Shown here: positions 7,351 through 16,716 of the stretch, in pieces
Position numbering within the stretch: position 1 is the first letter of the stretch
How the letters are laid out: each line of letters opens with the position of its first letter
Source of the DNA: Leyella stercorea
GTDB lineage: Bacteria > Bacteroidota > Bacteroidia > Bacteroidales > Bacteroidaceae
Direction: 5' to 3'
Length of the DNA: 40,085 nt
Assembly: GCF_019052365.1 (NCBI RefSeq)
Contig: NZ_JAHQUY010000028.1
Location: 1 to 40,085 of the forward strand
The notes under the pieces: model-generated
The model's database searches: none
Seen by the model: only the letters and a program-made list of their open reading frames with translations
What the model was told of the DNA's origin: nothing
Position numbers and translations under genes: made by a program

Positions 7351-8625
7351 ATGGCTAAAAAGATACTGCTCATATTAATACTCATCATATCGTTTGTGTC
7401 TGGAATGGCAGGCGCAAATAAAAAATTCACACTCGTTATCGACCCAGGACACGGCGGAAAGGACGCCGGAGCGCCTGGCACTTTCTCTGTAGAGAAGAAC
7501 ATTAACCTCAACGTGGCGATGGCTTTCGGACGATACGTGGAGCAGAACTGCCCCGACGTGAGAGTGGTATACACACGCAAGACCGACGTGTTCATTCCGC
7601 TGTACGAGCGCGCCAACATAGCGAACAACTGCAAAGCAGACCTCTTCATATCGGTACACACCAATGCGCTGAAGGGCGTGCATACGGCGCGAGGCTTCGA
7701 GACATACACGCTGGGCGACGGACGCTCGCACGCCAAGGAGACTAACCTGGAGGTGGCGAAAAGAGAGAACTCGGTTATCTATCTCGAGAAAGACTACAAG
7801 CAGCATTACGTAGGCTTCGACCCTAACTCGCCGGAGAGCAACATCGTGTTCGAACTGATTCAGGACAAGAACCTATCGAAGAGCATCGACTTAGCAAAGA
7901 TGTTGCAGAAGCATGTCTGCCGCGATGCAAACAGACCGAACAAGGGCGTTCACCAGCAGAATCTGGCTGTGCTGCGTCTCACTTCGATGCCGGCTTGCCT
8001 CATCGAGCTGGGCTACATATCCACTCCAGACGAGGAGCGTTTCCTTAACAACAAGCAGAGCATCGACATCATGGGACGCGCCATCTACAACGCCTTCGCC
8101 GAATACAAGAACAAGTACGACAAGGGCATCACGGTGCCGTTCAAGACTATGTCGGAACAGCTGCCGGAGCCTGCAGCAGAGCCTGCTAAAGCGCCGAAGA
8201 CAAGGGCCACGGACTCAACGCCAGACAATGTGGCGCAGCAGAAGCAGGAAGATAACGTAATTGTTAAGCCGTCCACAAACGAACCTCGCCCCACCCCACG
8301 CAAGCAGGTGGAGAGAAAGCCGGAGCGCATGAAGAACAATGCGCCTATCGACAACAGCCGACCGGTCTTCAAGATTCAGATTCTCGTGAGCAAGAACAAA
8401 TACAAGGCTGGCGACAAGATATTCAAGGGTCTTGAAGATATAGACTGCTACGAGGAGAACGGCTTGTACAAGTACACTTGCGGCGCATCAAACAACTACA
8501 ACATTGTATACAAGCGACTCAAGGAAGTGGGCGAAGACTTCAACGGAGCCTTCATTATTGCCTTCAAAAACGGCGAGAAGATCAACGTGAACGCCGGCAT
8601 ACGCGAGTTCAAAAACAACAGATAA
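7351..8625 (+). CDS. N-acetylmuramoyl-L-alanine amidase (Amidase_3) with C-terminal SPOR-like domain
   Basis: This 424-residue secreted zinc amidase cleaves the bond between MurNAc and the stem peptide. A signal peptide spans about residues 1-22. The Amidase_3 domain (about 26-250) shows the metal ligands H34 (Asp-Pro-Gly-His-Gly-Gly), E48 and H103 (Ser-Val-His-Thr-Asn), and the catalytic E219 (Cys-Leu-Ile-Glu-Leu-Gly-Tyr). A Pro/Ala/Lys-rich linker (about 255-335) leads to a C-terminal domain of roughly 75 residues that looks like a SPOR-type peptidoglycan-binding fold, which would localise it to septal wall. The MCE gene follows after 40 bases, so the two are probably one operon. The role is probably daughter-cell separation or wall turnover. 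Confidence 0.92.
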   Translation: MAKKILLILILIISFVSGMAGANKKFTLVIDPGHGGKDAGAPGTFSVEKNINLNVAMAFGRYVEQNCPDVRVVYTRKTDVFIPLYERANIANNCKADLFISVHTNALKGVHTARGFETYTLGDGRSHAKETNLEVAKRENSVIYLEKDYKQHYVGFDPNSPESNIVFELIQDKNLSKSIDLAKMLQKHVCRDANRPNKGVHQQNLAVLRLTSMPACLIELGYISTPDEERFLNNKQSIDIMGRAIYNAFAEYKNKYDKGITVPFKTMSEQLPEPAAEPAKAPKTRATDSTPDNVAQQKQEDNVIVKPSTNEPRPTPRKQVERKPERMKNNAPIDNSRPVFKIQILVSKNKYKAGDKIFKGLEDIDCYEENGLYKYTCGASNNYNIVYKRLKEVGEDFNGAFIIAFKNGEKINVNAGIREFKNNR

Positions 8626-8665
8626 ACAAGAGTTATAAACATTAGAAACAAAACAACCCAAAGAT

Positions 8666-9568
8666 ATGAAAGCACTGACAAAAGAAGTAAAGATTGCATT
8701 GGTTGCAATAGCTGGAGTGATAATACTTTTCTTCGGCATGAACTTCCTCAAAGGATTGAATCTGTTCTCGTCTACCGACGACTATTTCATAGAGTTCAAA
8801 GACATCAGCGGATTGTCTTCGTCATGCCCCATCTACGCCGACGGTTTCAAGGTGGGCACCGTGAAGTCGGTTATCTACGACTACTCTAACGAGCATCCTA
8901 CACGCGTAGTGGTAGGTCTCGACAAGCAGATACGCATACCGAAGGGCAGTACGGCAGAGATTGAGAGCGACCTCATGGGCAACGTGAAGGTGAACCTCCT
9001 GCTCGCCAACAATCCGCGTGAGCGTGTTATGCCAGGCGAGACAATCAGCGGCACCATTCAGAGCGGCGCTATGGGCAAAGTAGCAGCAATGGTGCCTACG
9101 ATAGAGAAGATGCTGCCTAAGCTCGACAGCATTCTCGGCAGTCTGAACGCTCTGCTTGCAGACCCGGCTCTGGCTCAATCGCTGCATAACGTGCAGACCA
9201 TCACGGGCAATCTCACCACTTCTACAGCCGAGCTAAACACACTCATGCGCACTCTCAACAAGGGCGTGCCTACACTCATGACAAAGGCTAACGGAGTGCT
9301 CGACAACACTACAACACTCACAAGCAACCTCGCTGCACTCGACCTCGCTTCTACTAAGCAGCAGATAGACCAAACGCTGAGCAACGTGAACGAGATAACA
9401 AACAAGATGAACAGCAAGGACGGCACAGTAGGCATGCTGCTCAACGACCCAGGCTTGTATCATCGACTCAACTCTACCGTCTCGCACGCCGATTCGCTTA
9501 TGATCGACCTCAAGCAACACCCGAAGCGCTACGTTCACTTCTCTGTTTTCGGCAGAAAGGACAAGTAA
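8666..9568 (+). CDS. MCE/MlaD family lipid-transport protein
   Basis: A 300-residue MCE-domain protein. A single N-terminal transmembrane anchor (about residues 9-28) is followed by the MCE domain (about 38-115) with typical Gly-Leu, Val-Gly-Thr-Val and Met-Gly segments. A long helical region (about 140-280) rich in Thr, Asn and Leu follows. MlaD-type proteins form hexamers in the periplasm that pass phospholipids between an inner-membrane ABC transporter and the outer membrane. The permease and ATPase partners are not in this window. The gene lies 40 bases after the amidase gene with no obvious promoter of its own, so it is probably co-transcribed, linking wall remodelling with envelope lipid transport (inference). 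Confidence 0.88.
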   Translation: MKALTKEVKIALVAIAGVIILFFGMNFLKGLNLFSSTDDYFIEFKDISGLSSSCPIYADGFKVGTVKSVIYDYSNEHPTRVVVGLDKQIRIPKGSTAEIESDLMGNVKVNLLLANNPRERVMPGETISGTIQSGAMGKVAAMVPTIEKMLPKLDSILGSLNALLADPALAQSLHNVQTITGNLTTSTAELNTLMRTLNKGVPTLMTKANGVLDNTTTLTSNLAALDLASTKQQIDQTLSNVNEITNKMNSKDGTVGMLLNDPGLYHRLNSTVSHADSLMIDLKQHPKRYVHFSVFGRKDK

Positions 9569-10000
9569 AGCAGCTATAACATGGCGCAAATTGTACTATA
9601 TATATAATGTATAGCAAACAGAAACAAGGTAAGTGAAGCACTTAGTATTTAGATTTTATACAAATTAAAATACATAAGTGTTTCACGCTCCTATTTAACG
9701 TACAACGTTGTTTTTCTGATATATTTAGTTGTTTCGGGCAAAATGTTTCACCAAATTGCGCAACAAACAGCATAAAAACAATTAACTTCCACGAAATCAA
9801 CAAGTTAACCAGTTTGAACGCCAGCAACATGCAAGTAAAACAAAAGAAACGCTAACTTACAGATTACTAATTAATTACGATATATAATATAAGCAATTAA
9901 GTGAAAGTTATTTGCTCACCTCAAAAATAATGAGTACCTTTGCAAACGGAATTATAACAACATGGTCGAAAGACTTCTTTTAAAACAATATTAATAGCCG
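9569..10000. other. Non-coding region upstream of dnaA
   Basis: These 432 bases hold no convincing gene. An imperfect inverted repeat (9635-9649 with 9669-9684, one bulge and one mismatch) lies after the MCE gene and could end its transcript, though no T-run follows. The rest is AT-rich. I searched by eye for DnaA boxes of the TTATCCACA type on both strands and saw none, so there is no support for a replication origin here. The dnaA promoter occupies 9911-9942. Confidence 0.6.
9911..9942 (+). promoter_or_regulatory. Bacteroidetes-type promoter of dnaA
   Basis: TTTG (9911-9914), 20 bases, TACCTTTG (9935-9942), with a leader of roughly 50 bases before the dnaA ATG. Confidence 0.78.
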
Positions 10001-11413
10001 ATGAATGTAAGTCCTAATGTGCTTTGGGACAAATGTCTTGCGCTCATTCGCGAGAATTTATCAGAGCAACAATACAACGCATGGTTCAAGGGAATCGTCT
10101 TTGAGTCCTTCAACGAGGAAACAAAGACGGTGCTGTTACGCGTACCGAGTCCTTTCGTGTACGAGTACCTTGAGGAGAACTATGTTGACTTGTTGCGCAA
10201 GGTCCTTACACGCAACTTCGGACAAGGCATCAATCTTTCGTACCGTATTGTTACAGACAACGAAAACAAGAAGACACAAACCATCGAGAGCGACGAGCCT
10301 ACCGACGAAGCACTGAAGCCGCGTCAGCGCGAAGGCGCGAACCAGGCTCCTACAATGCTTGACGCTTCGCCCGTACAGCAAATCGATTCACAGCTTAACC
10401 CGCATCTCACCTTTAACAATTATCTGGAGGGAAGCAGCAACAAGCTGACACGCTCAATCGGTTTGTCTATCTCGGAGCATCCGCAGATGACCAGCTTCAA
10501 CCCGTTCTTTGTTTTCGGTCCGTCTGGTTGCGGAAAGACTCACCTCATCAACGCTATGGGTGTAGAGACAAAGCGCATGTACCCTGAAAAACGAGTGCTG
10601 TACATCAGCGCACGTTTGTTCGAGGTACAGTATACAAACGCTGTGCTCCGCAATACTATCAACGATTTCATCAACTTCTACCAAACCATCGACGTGCTCA
10701 TCGTAGACGACGTACAGGAATGGGAAGGTAAGACAGGCACTCAGAACACGTTCTTCCACATCTTCAACCACCTTTTCCGCAACGGAAAGCGCATAATCTT
10801 AGCTTGCGACCGTCCGCCGGTTGAGTTAAAGGGAATGAACGAGCGCCTTATAACACGTTTCTCAAGCGGTCTTATCGCTGAGATGGAGAAGCCTAACGTG
10901 CAGCTTTGTGCAGATATCCTGCGTCGACAGATAAAGCACGACGGGCTGAACATACCGGAGGACGTTATAGAGTTCATCGCTTCGACAGCTAACGGATCGG
11001 TTCGTGAACTGCAGGGCGTTATCAACTCGCTCATGGCTTATAGCGTTGTATACAACTGCGAGATAGACATGCAACTTGCGCAGCGCATCATCAAGCGTTC
11101 GGTGAAGGTGAACGAGGAGCCGCTCACTATCGACGAGATTATCGAGAGCGTTTGCCAGCACTACAATGTAACAACAGCAAACGTAAACAGCCGAAGCCGA
11201 AAGAAGGAATACGTGATGGCACGTCAGGTTTCGATATACCTTGCACAGAAATACACGAAGCTCTCTGCAAGTCGCATCGGCAGAATGGTTGGCGGACGAG
11301 ACCACGCCACGGTGATTTACAGTTGCAATCAGGTGGAGCAACGACTAAAGATAGACCAGAAGTTCTCAAGTGAGATTTCAAGTATAGAGAATTCATTCAA
11401 AATGAAAAGCTGA
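10001..11413 (+). CDS. dnaA: Chromosomal replication initiator protein DnaA
   Basis: A full-length 470-residue DnaA that binds origin DNA and opens it for helicase loading. Domain I is at about residues 1-80, followed by a short variable linker (about 85-125), the AAA+ domain with Walker A Gly-Pro-Ser-Gly-Cys-Gly-Lys-Thr (173-180) and Walker B with D236 and D237, and the C-terminal DNA-binding domain IV with the signature Gly-Arg-Asp-His-Ala-Thr-Val (432-438). It has its own promoter and a terminator directly after the stop. As is common in Bacteroidetes, dnaN and gyrB are not beside it. The convergent neighbour is the calcium ATPase. Confidence 0.97.
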   Translation: MNVSPNVLWDKCLALIRENLSEQQYNAWFKGIVFESFNEETKTVLLRVPSPFVYEYLEENYVDLLRKVLTRNFGQGINLSYRIVTDNENKKTQTIESDEPTDEALKPRQREGANQAPTMLDASPVQQIDSQLNPHLTFNNYLEGSSNKLTRSIGLSISEHPQMTSFNPFFVFGPSGCGKTHLINAMGVETKRMYPEKRVLYISARLFEVQYTNAVLRNTINDFINFYQTIDVLIVDDVQEWEGKTGTQNTFFHIFNHLFRNGKRIILACDRPPVELKGMNERLITRFSSGLIAEMEKPNVQLCADILRRQIKHDGLNIPEDVIEFIASTANGSVRELQGVINSLMAYSVVYNCEIDMQLAQRIIKRSVKVNEEPLTIDEIIESVCQHYNVTTANVNSRSRKKEYVMARQVSIYLAQKYTKLSASRIGRMVGGRDHATVIYSCNQVEQRLKIDQKFSSEISSIENSFKMKS

Positions 11414-11453
11414 CAATTCGATTGCAAAAGCAATTTGAATTGCCAGTTTTTTT
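11414..11453 (+). terminator. Intrinsic terminator of dnaA
   Basis: A hairpin begins at the base after the dnaA stop (CAATTC-GATTGC pairs with GCAATTTGAATTG across an AAAA loop, one bulge, 11414-11442) and is followed by seven to eight T residues (11446-11453). Confidence 0.8.
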
Positions 11454-11482
11454 ATGCTTACACTTTTTGTTTATGCATTGTT

Positions 11483-11523
11483 AAGCAGTAGACAGCTATC
11501 TATTTGAAAACTATCTACTGCTT
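11483..11523. terminator. Second hairpin between convergent dnaA and ATPase genes
   Basis: A perfect 10-bp stem (11483-11492 with 11514-11523) lies immediately beyond the stop of the minus-strand ATPase gene. It lacks a T-run on the minus strand, so its terminator role is only probable. Confidence 0.5.
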
Positions 11524-11524
11524 C

Positions 11525-14260
11525 TTATTTCTTATTCCGCAACAAGCTCCATAGTTCACGTATCCAAAGCACGAAAGAAGAACCTACGATGATTATAAGC
11601 CAGTCGAGCGGTTTGAGAATTACTACGTTGAAGAAGCGCTGAACACCCGGCAATTCCACCATACAGACCTGCGTAACGAAGATAAGTGTACTGATGAAGA
11701 TGAGCCCCTTGCAGCCTTTCAGATGCAATGCGCTGCGATGCGTAGCAAAAGCGCGGGCATTGAAGAGGTAGAAGAAGTGGGTCATCACGAAGATGGTGAA
11801 GAGCAGCGTCAGTTCGTACGGCGTTACGGTGCTGCTCTCGCCTATCTGCACACGCACTATGTCGGTGAGCTGCTGTATATCAGCATGCTCAAAGATATAA
11901 AGCAGGGCTACGAGCATGGCGAAGAAGAAGCCGCCTACGCCCACAATCTCAGCAAGCATCGGTCGGTTGATAATAAATGCACGACGGTCGCGAGGTCGGT
12001 CGTTCATAACCGCCTCTGACGGCGGAAGCGACGCAAGCGCCATTGCAGCGAACGTATCCATGATAAGATTTATCCACAGCATCTGCGTCACCGTGAGCGG
12101 AGCCTCCGTGCCCATCAACGCTCCACAGAGCACAAGCATACACGCCGTAACGTTCACCGTAAGCTGGAACAGCAGGAAGCGTTGTATATTCTGATAAAGC
12201 GAGCGACCCCACATCACTGCCTTGCAGATACTCTTAAAAGAGTTGTCGATGATAGTGATGTCCGAAGCCTCCTTAGCCACAGACGTGCCGTCGCCCATAG
12301 ACAGTCCGACATGAGCCGCCTTCAGCGCAGGCGCATCGTTAGTGCCGTCACCCGTTACAGCCACAACCTGATTCTTGCGCTGCAACACCTCAACAAGACG
12401 CTTCTTGTCCATCGGACGTGCACGTGCTATTATTTTAATATCCATAACCAAAGCATCGAGTTGCGCATATGTGAGCGCAGCAAACTCAGGTCCGCTGATT
12501 ATGTTTCTATCCGTATCCTTATCTGTCCACAACCCAACCTGGCGACCGATTTCCTTTGCCGTTTCGGCAGTATCACCAGTTACAATCTTCACGCAAATAC
12601 CAGCATTCAGACACTCACCTATAGACTCCGGCACCTCGCTGCGCACGGGGTCGGCTATCGCCGTGATTCCAAGAAAGCGTAGCTTGTCGGCGTGAATGGT
12701 TCCGTCTACAATCACTTTCTCGTCGCCAATCTCCTGACAAGCGAAGCCAAGCGTACGCATGGCACGCTGCTGATACAGCTTGAGCTGCGCATCAACAGCC
12801 GACTTCGACGGCACGCCGTCTGTAGAAGCACAGAGATCGTAAACAATCTCTGGCGCTCCCTTCACATAAAGCATTCGTTTGCCAGGCATAAGAGCCGACT
12901 CAACAACGGTAGCCATATACTTGCGGTCGGTTGTGAACGGCAGTTCCTCCACCACCTTCACCTCCTCACGCAGCGCCTCATAGTCAACGCCCTTTGCGTG
13001 CAGCCACAACAGCAACGCACCCTCGGTAGGATTGCCCAATACCGAAGGCGCTGCAGGATTAGAAAAGTCGAGCGACGCAGTAGAATTGACGGCGATGCCT
13101 TCCTTTATCTCGATTGAGAAGTCTGAAGAATCAAGCAATATCTTGTTGGCGTCGACAATAGACTTGCAATCTTCGCCGCCACGATAGAAACAAGCCTCCT
13201 CAACGCTCATGCGATTCTGCGTCAGTGTGCCCGTCTTGTCGGTACAAATGACGGTAGTAGCCCCCATCGTCTCACAAGCATGCATCTTACGCACAAGATT
13301 GTTGGTCTTAAGCATACGGCGCATACTGTAGGCAAGACTCAGCGTGACAGCCATAGGCAAACCTTCGGGCACTGAGACAACGACGAGCGTCATAGCAATC
13401 ATTAGCGTCTGCAAGATGTAGGCAATGAAAGCGAGTGTGTCCACATTGGCAAAGCAGAAGTCGTACTGAGCCAGATACATCACGATGCGCGCCACGACGA
13501 CAGCCACACCAATGCTGCACGAAAGACGACTCACCCACAAGCCGAGCCAGTCGAGCTGCTCGCTGAGCGGCGTTTTTACGCTATTGTCTATCTGCGCAGC
13601 CTTGTAAACTTTGCCGTTCTCGGTGGCATCGCCCACAGCCGTAACCTGCATGAGAGCGTGCCCCTCCATCACCTTCGTGCCACGCAGCACGCGGTTACTG
13701 GGATAAGTGGCTTTCGAATCAAACAGCGCAGTGTCGGTGGTCTTATGGCAGAGCGGTTCGCCGGTGAGCGTCGATTCGTCTACAGATAGTTGCGTAGCAA
13801 CCAACAATTCGCCGTCAGCAGGTATCTCACATCCTATACCGATGCGTACAATATCGCCAACAACCACATCGCGCTTAGCAATCTGCGTATGGTTGCCCGA
13901 ACGAATCACCTCCACCGGCTCGTCGTCGTTCACCTGATTGAGCACGCAGAACTCCTTGTCGGCTTGCGTTTCGAAGTAGAAGGAGAGTCCGGTGGCAAGG
14001 AATATAGCCACGAAGATGCCTACTGGCTCAAAGAAAACCTCTGCGCCCTGATGCAGTCCGATGTACTCGTATATGGAAATGGCAACAGAGAGTACGCCGG
14101 CGATAAGAAGAATGATGATAAGCGGGTCGCGGAATTTCTCAAGAAACTGTTTCCAGAGCGGCGTAGTGGGCGGAGGCGTGAGCACGTTAATGCCGTACTT
14201 GGCACGACTTTCGCTAACTTGCTGATCTGAAAGACCAATAAAATGATGTTGTGGGTTCAT
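11525..14260 (-). CDS. P-type calcium-translocating ATPase (PMCA/SERCA-like)
   Basis: A P2-type cation pump of about 911 residues in the inner membrane. Visible landmarks, in order, are an N-terminal cation-ATPase domain, paired membrane helices (about residues 45-95), the actuator loop containing Thr-Gly-Glu-Pro, M4 with the ion-binding Pro-Glu-Gly-Leu-Pro, the phosphorylation motif Asp-Lys-Thr-Gly-Thr-Leu-Thr, the hinge Gly-Asp-Gly-Thr-Asn-Asp-Ala-Pro and four to six C-terminal helices. These fit calcium export powered by ATP; manganese or other divalent ions cannot be excluded. I start at ATG 14260 because the preceding 12 codons (from 14296) are not family-like and overlap a possible -7 element (14294-14301). 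It is transcribed towards dnaA and separated from the secreted-protein cluster by a strong terminator. Confidence 0.93.
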   Translation of the reverse strand: MNPQHHFIGLSDQQVSESRAKYGINVLTPPPTTPLWKQFLEKFRDPLIIILLIAGVLSVAISIYEYIGLHQGAEVFFEPVGIFVAIFLATGLSFYFETQADKEFCVLNQVNDDEPVEVIRSGNHTQIAKRDVVVGDIVRIGIGCEIPADGELLVATQLSVDESTLTGEPLCHKTTDTALFDSKATYPSNRVLRGTKVMEGHALMQVTAVGDATENGKVYKAAQIDNSVKTPLSEQLDWLGLWVSRLSCSIGVAVVVARIVMYLAQYDFCFANVDTLAFIAYILQTLMIAMTLVVVSVPEGLPMAVTLSLAYSMRRMLKTNNLVRKMHACETMGATTVICTDKTGTLTQNRMSVEEACFYRGGEDCKSIVDANKILLDSSDFSIEIKEGIAVNSTASLDFSNPAAPSVLGNPTEGALLLWLHAKGVDYEALREEVKVVEELPFTTDRKYMATVVESALMPGKRMLYVKGAPEIVYDLCASTDGVPSKSAVDAQLKLYQQRAMRTLGFACQEIGDEKVIVDGTIHADKLRFLGITAIADPVRSEVPESIGECLNAGICVKIVTGDTAETAKEIGRQVGLWTDKDTDRNIISGPEFAALTYAQLDALVMDIKIIARARPMDKKRLVEVLQRKNQVVAVTGDGTNDAPALKAAHVGLSMGDGTSVAKEASDITIIDNSFKSICKAVMWGRSLYQNIQRFLLFQLTVNVTACMLVLCGALMGTEAPLTVTQMLWINLIMDTFAAMALASLPPSEAVMNDRPRDRRAFIINRPMLAEIVGVGGFFFAMLVALLYIFEHADIQQLTDIVRVQIGESSTVTPYELTLLFTIFVMTHFFYLFNARAFATHRSALHLKGCKGLIFISTLIFVTQVCMVELPGVQRFFNVVILKPLDWLIIIVGSSFVLWIRELWSLLRNKK

Positions 14261-14313
14261 TGTTGTATTTGTTTTGCTTGAACAATCAAAATACAAAATT
14301 ACAACAAATAATT

Positions 14314-14355
14314 AAAAAATTGAGAGTTGGAGGTTGAAACCTTCAACTCTCAATT
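14314..14355 (-). terminator. Intrinsic terminator of the secreted-protein cluster
   Basis: On the minus strand a 17-bp stem with one G/T wobble and a four-base loop (14318-14334 with 14339-14355) is followed by six T residues (plus-strand A at 14314-14319). It lies 11 bases after the stop of the last T9SS-type protein and matches a textbook intrinsic terminator. Its core (AACTCTCAATT) belongs to the same repeat family as sequences near 6770 and 27885. Confidence 0.85.
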
Positions 14356-14365
14356 ATCTTAAGTA

Positions 14366-16492
14366 TTAGAATACGAGTTTTACGCTCTGCTTGCCAACCT
14401 TAACAACGTATTTGCCGTGATCAGCAACAGGAAGATTGACAACCTCTGCACAGCTGTTGTCAGAAGCAACGAGCATACCGTCGAGTGTGTAGAGAGCAAC
14501 TGCAGCCTTCTGCGGGTTGTTTACAACGATGTTGTTACCAGCAAGACTTACAGTAGCGCCAGAAACGTTCAACTTAGCATCGTTCACACCGTTTGTAAGC
14601 GGACAGAAACCAACCTTCTGGAGATCAGAGAAGCGGCTCTCAAGGAAAGTAGCACCAGAGAACTGGTCGCCTTCAGCCTTTACCCGTACCGACTGAGCCT
14701 GATGATAGATTTCGCGCTCGTAAGCCTTTGCCGGAATGGTTACTTCTACAGATGTAGTCTCGCCAGTGCCCAGAACAAGCCAGTTGAGATAGTGGAACGG
14801 ATTGAGGAACGAGTCGCCCTTCTTGTAGTTCTGATGGATGGCAACATCGCTAAGATAGAGGTTGCCCGGTGCCCATGTGCCGTAGATGCCCACGATAGAA
14901 CGTGCAGTACCAGTTGTGAAGTCGCAGTCGTAGCGCTTCCAGTCGCCGCTTACATTCTTGTCGCCAGCATAAATAAGCTCGCTCTGAACATAGTCGCCCT
15001 TCTCCTCGTCATAATTGAAGAGAGCCACGGCAGCCTGCGGATAAGCCTCGTAAGCCGGCAGATACTCTGCACAAGCTCTGAGCTTAACACGGAACTTACC
15101 GTTATCCTTAGAAAGATCCATCTCCGGCGAGATGAGACCTGCGTCGCTCTTAGCCTCAACAGTCCAGAATGCGTCGATGGTGAGCGCATCCTTGTAGATA
15201 GCATAATGCTTTACAGTCCAGCCTGCCTGACCAACTTCGTCGGCAAGTGCGCCACGATCCAATGTATAAGAAGTAGGATTGTCTACAGAATACTCCACCT
15301 CCATATCATCGCTGTCATACTTCATGCCAACAAGGTTGAGCTTAGAAACCTCCATAAGGCAGTCCTCGGTAGCCTCCTGCTTGAAGTAAGAGATGTAGTT
15401 GTAGCGCTCTGCGCCGCCCACGTTCTTCCATTCTGCCGTATACTTGTCGCCGTTGATAGGACTTGAGACGCTGAGAACCGGCTCCACGATACCCTTCACC
15501 TGCACCTCTACAGACGGCATAGACACATGCTCGCCCTTCTTGGCGCTTACTGTATAATAATAGATAGTGCCAGTAACAGCATTGTCAACCGTGAACTTGT
15601 TGTCCTTAACCTCTACATCCTTCTGGATATAGTTCTGCGGTTTACCGTTAGCATCCTTGTCGTAAACGTTCAGCACATAGCTTTCAGCTCCGTCAACAGC
15701 GCTCCAGCTAAGGTCGAACTTGGCTGTGTTGTCGTCTACACGAGCGTAGTTCTTGTGTGGGTTAGGTGTCGGTGTTGCCACATACTGGTCTACCTGGAAT
15801 ACGCGAACATTGTCGATGAGCACCGGAGCCGAGTAGTTCACGATGTTGAACAGCGTATACTCGCCGCCCTCGTAGAACTGTATGGTGTATGTCTGCCAAT
15901 CGGTAGTGAGCTGCGGCAGCTGGGTATTGCCCAGGAACTTCCAAGACGGCTGCATGTTATATGTCTCGGCAGCCTCCACCACAACCTGCTCCACAACCTC
16001 GTTGTCCTCAGGCACACGAGCATCAAACTGCAGGAAGCAGATACCAGAATTGCGCGAAACGTTGAGCATCGGAGTGTTCAGCTGACCCTGAGTCTCGTTG
16101 TCAGCCTCAAGATAGATAGAGCCACCAGCCGAATAAGCATTGTGCGAGCCCCAGCCCGGAGTCTGAGTAAAATCGTCGAGCATATTAATCCACGCATTGT
16201 CATGCATTTCATAATCGTTCAAGTCGGTGTCGTAGTCGGGCGCATCCTGCGAACCCGTAGTCATCTTAGCGAAGTCCTCCTTCACGATGTCCACCTCCTT
16301 GCCATAATCAGCAGGAGCTTTCTTCACGCTCACCAGACGCGGTGCTCTCTCAACAGATTTCGGTGCTTTCATCATCGAAGCTACGGTTGTAGACGGGAGA
16401 GTAGCCGCAGAGCGGTCTCTCATTTGTGCACCGGCTGATGCGGTCAGCATAGCGAGCGCACCAACGAGAAATACTTTCTTGGTAAAGTTCAT
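14366..16492 (-). CDS. Secreted multidomain protein with T9SS-like sorting tail
   Basis: A protein of about 708 residues, exported by a clear signal peptide (Met-Asn-Phe-Thr-Lys-Lys, hydrophobic core, Ala-Ser-Ala-Gly-Ala). That fixes the start at 16492 or the adjacent ATG at 16495; the open frame upstream to 16603 is not signal-like. After a Lys/Pro-rich region come a jelly-roll, cleaved-adhesin-like domain (about residues 110-245), a fibronectin III-like domain (about 250-345), a second jelly-roll-like region (about 390-600) and a C-terminal tail of about 70 residues. The tail has Ala-Leu-Tyr-Thr-Leu-Asp-Gly and ends in Gly-Lys-Tyr-Val-Val-Lys-Val, the pattern of Por/T9SS sorting domains. 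It is probably surface-attached or released. No enzymatic site is visible. Confidence 0.82.
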   Translation of the reverse strand: MNFTKKVFLVGALAMLTASAGAQMRDRSAATLPSTTVASMMKAPKSVERAPRLVSVKKAPADYGKEVDIVKEDFAKMTTGSQDAPDYDTDLNDYEMHDNAWINMLDDFTQTPGWGSHNAYSAGGSIYLEADNETQGQLNTPMLNVSRNSGICFLQFDARVPEDNEVVEQVVVEAAETYNMQPSWKFLGNTQLPQLTTDWQTYTIQFYEGGEYTLFNIVNYSAPVLIDNVRVFQVDQYVATPTPNPHKNYARVDDNTAKFDLSWSAVDGAESYVLNVYDKDANGKPQNYIQKDVEVKDNKFTVDNAVTGTIYYYTVSAKKGEHVSMPSVEVQVKGIVEPVLSVSSPINGDKYTAEWKNVGGAERYNYISYFKQEATEDCLMEVSKLNLVGMKYDSDDMEVEYSVDNPTSYTLDRGALADEVGQAGWTVKHYAIYKDALTIDAFWTVEAKSDAGLISPEMDLSKDNGKFRVKLRACAEYLPAYEAYPQAAVALFNYDEEKGDYVQSELIYAGDKNVSGDWKRYDCDFTTGTARSIVGIYGTWAPGNLYLSDVAIHQNYKKGDSFLNPFHYLNWLVLGTGETTSVEVTIPAKAYEREIYHQAQSVRVKAEGDQFSGATFLESRFSDLQKVGFCPLTNGVNDAKLNVSGATVSLAGNNIVVNNPQKAAVALYTLDGMLVASDNSCAEVVNLPVADHGKYVVKVGKQSVKLVF

Positions 16493-16716
16493 CATATTTT
16501 TCAGGTTTTTGGTTGAGAAAATTAAGAACTTGTTCTGCGAAGCCGATGCTGTGCCGAGACTACATGCTTTGTGTCTTGCCCCGACACAGCACCAACCCTG
16601 CAAAATCCTTATTTCTTTATAAACTTACTTATCTAATTACTCTTTTTATTCTTTCTTTTCAAGACTTTCCTTTTCAAGCAGTCTTGCAGCTTGTTTTATG
16701 TCGTTGCGCAGAATGC

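Noticed and set aside
9569..10000. Possible replication origin beside dnaA
   Set aside because: No DnaA-box-like TTATNCACA sequences or AT-rich 13-mers were seen, and Bacteroidetes origins are often not next to dnaA.
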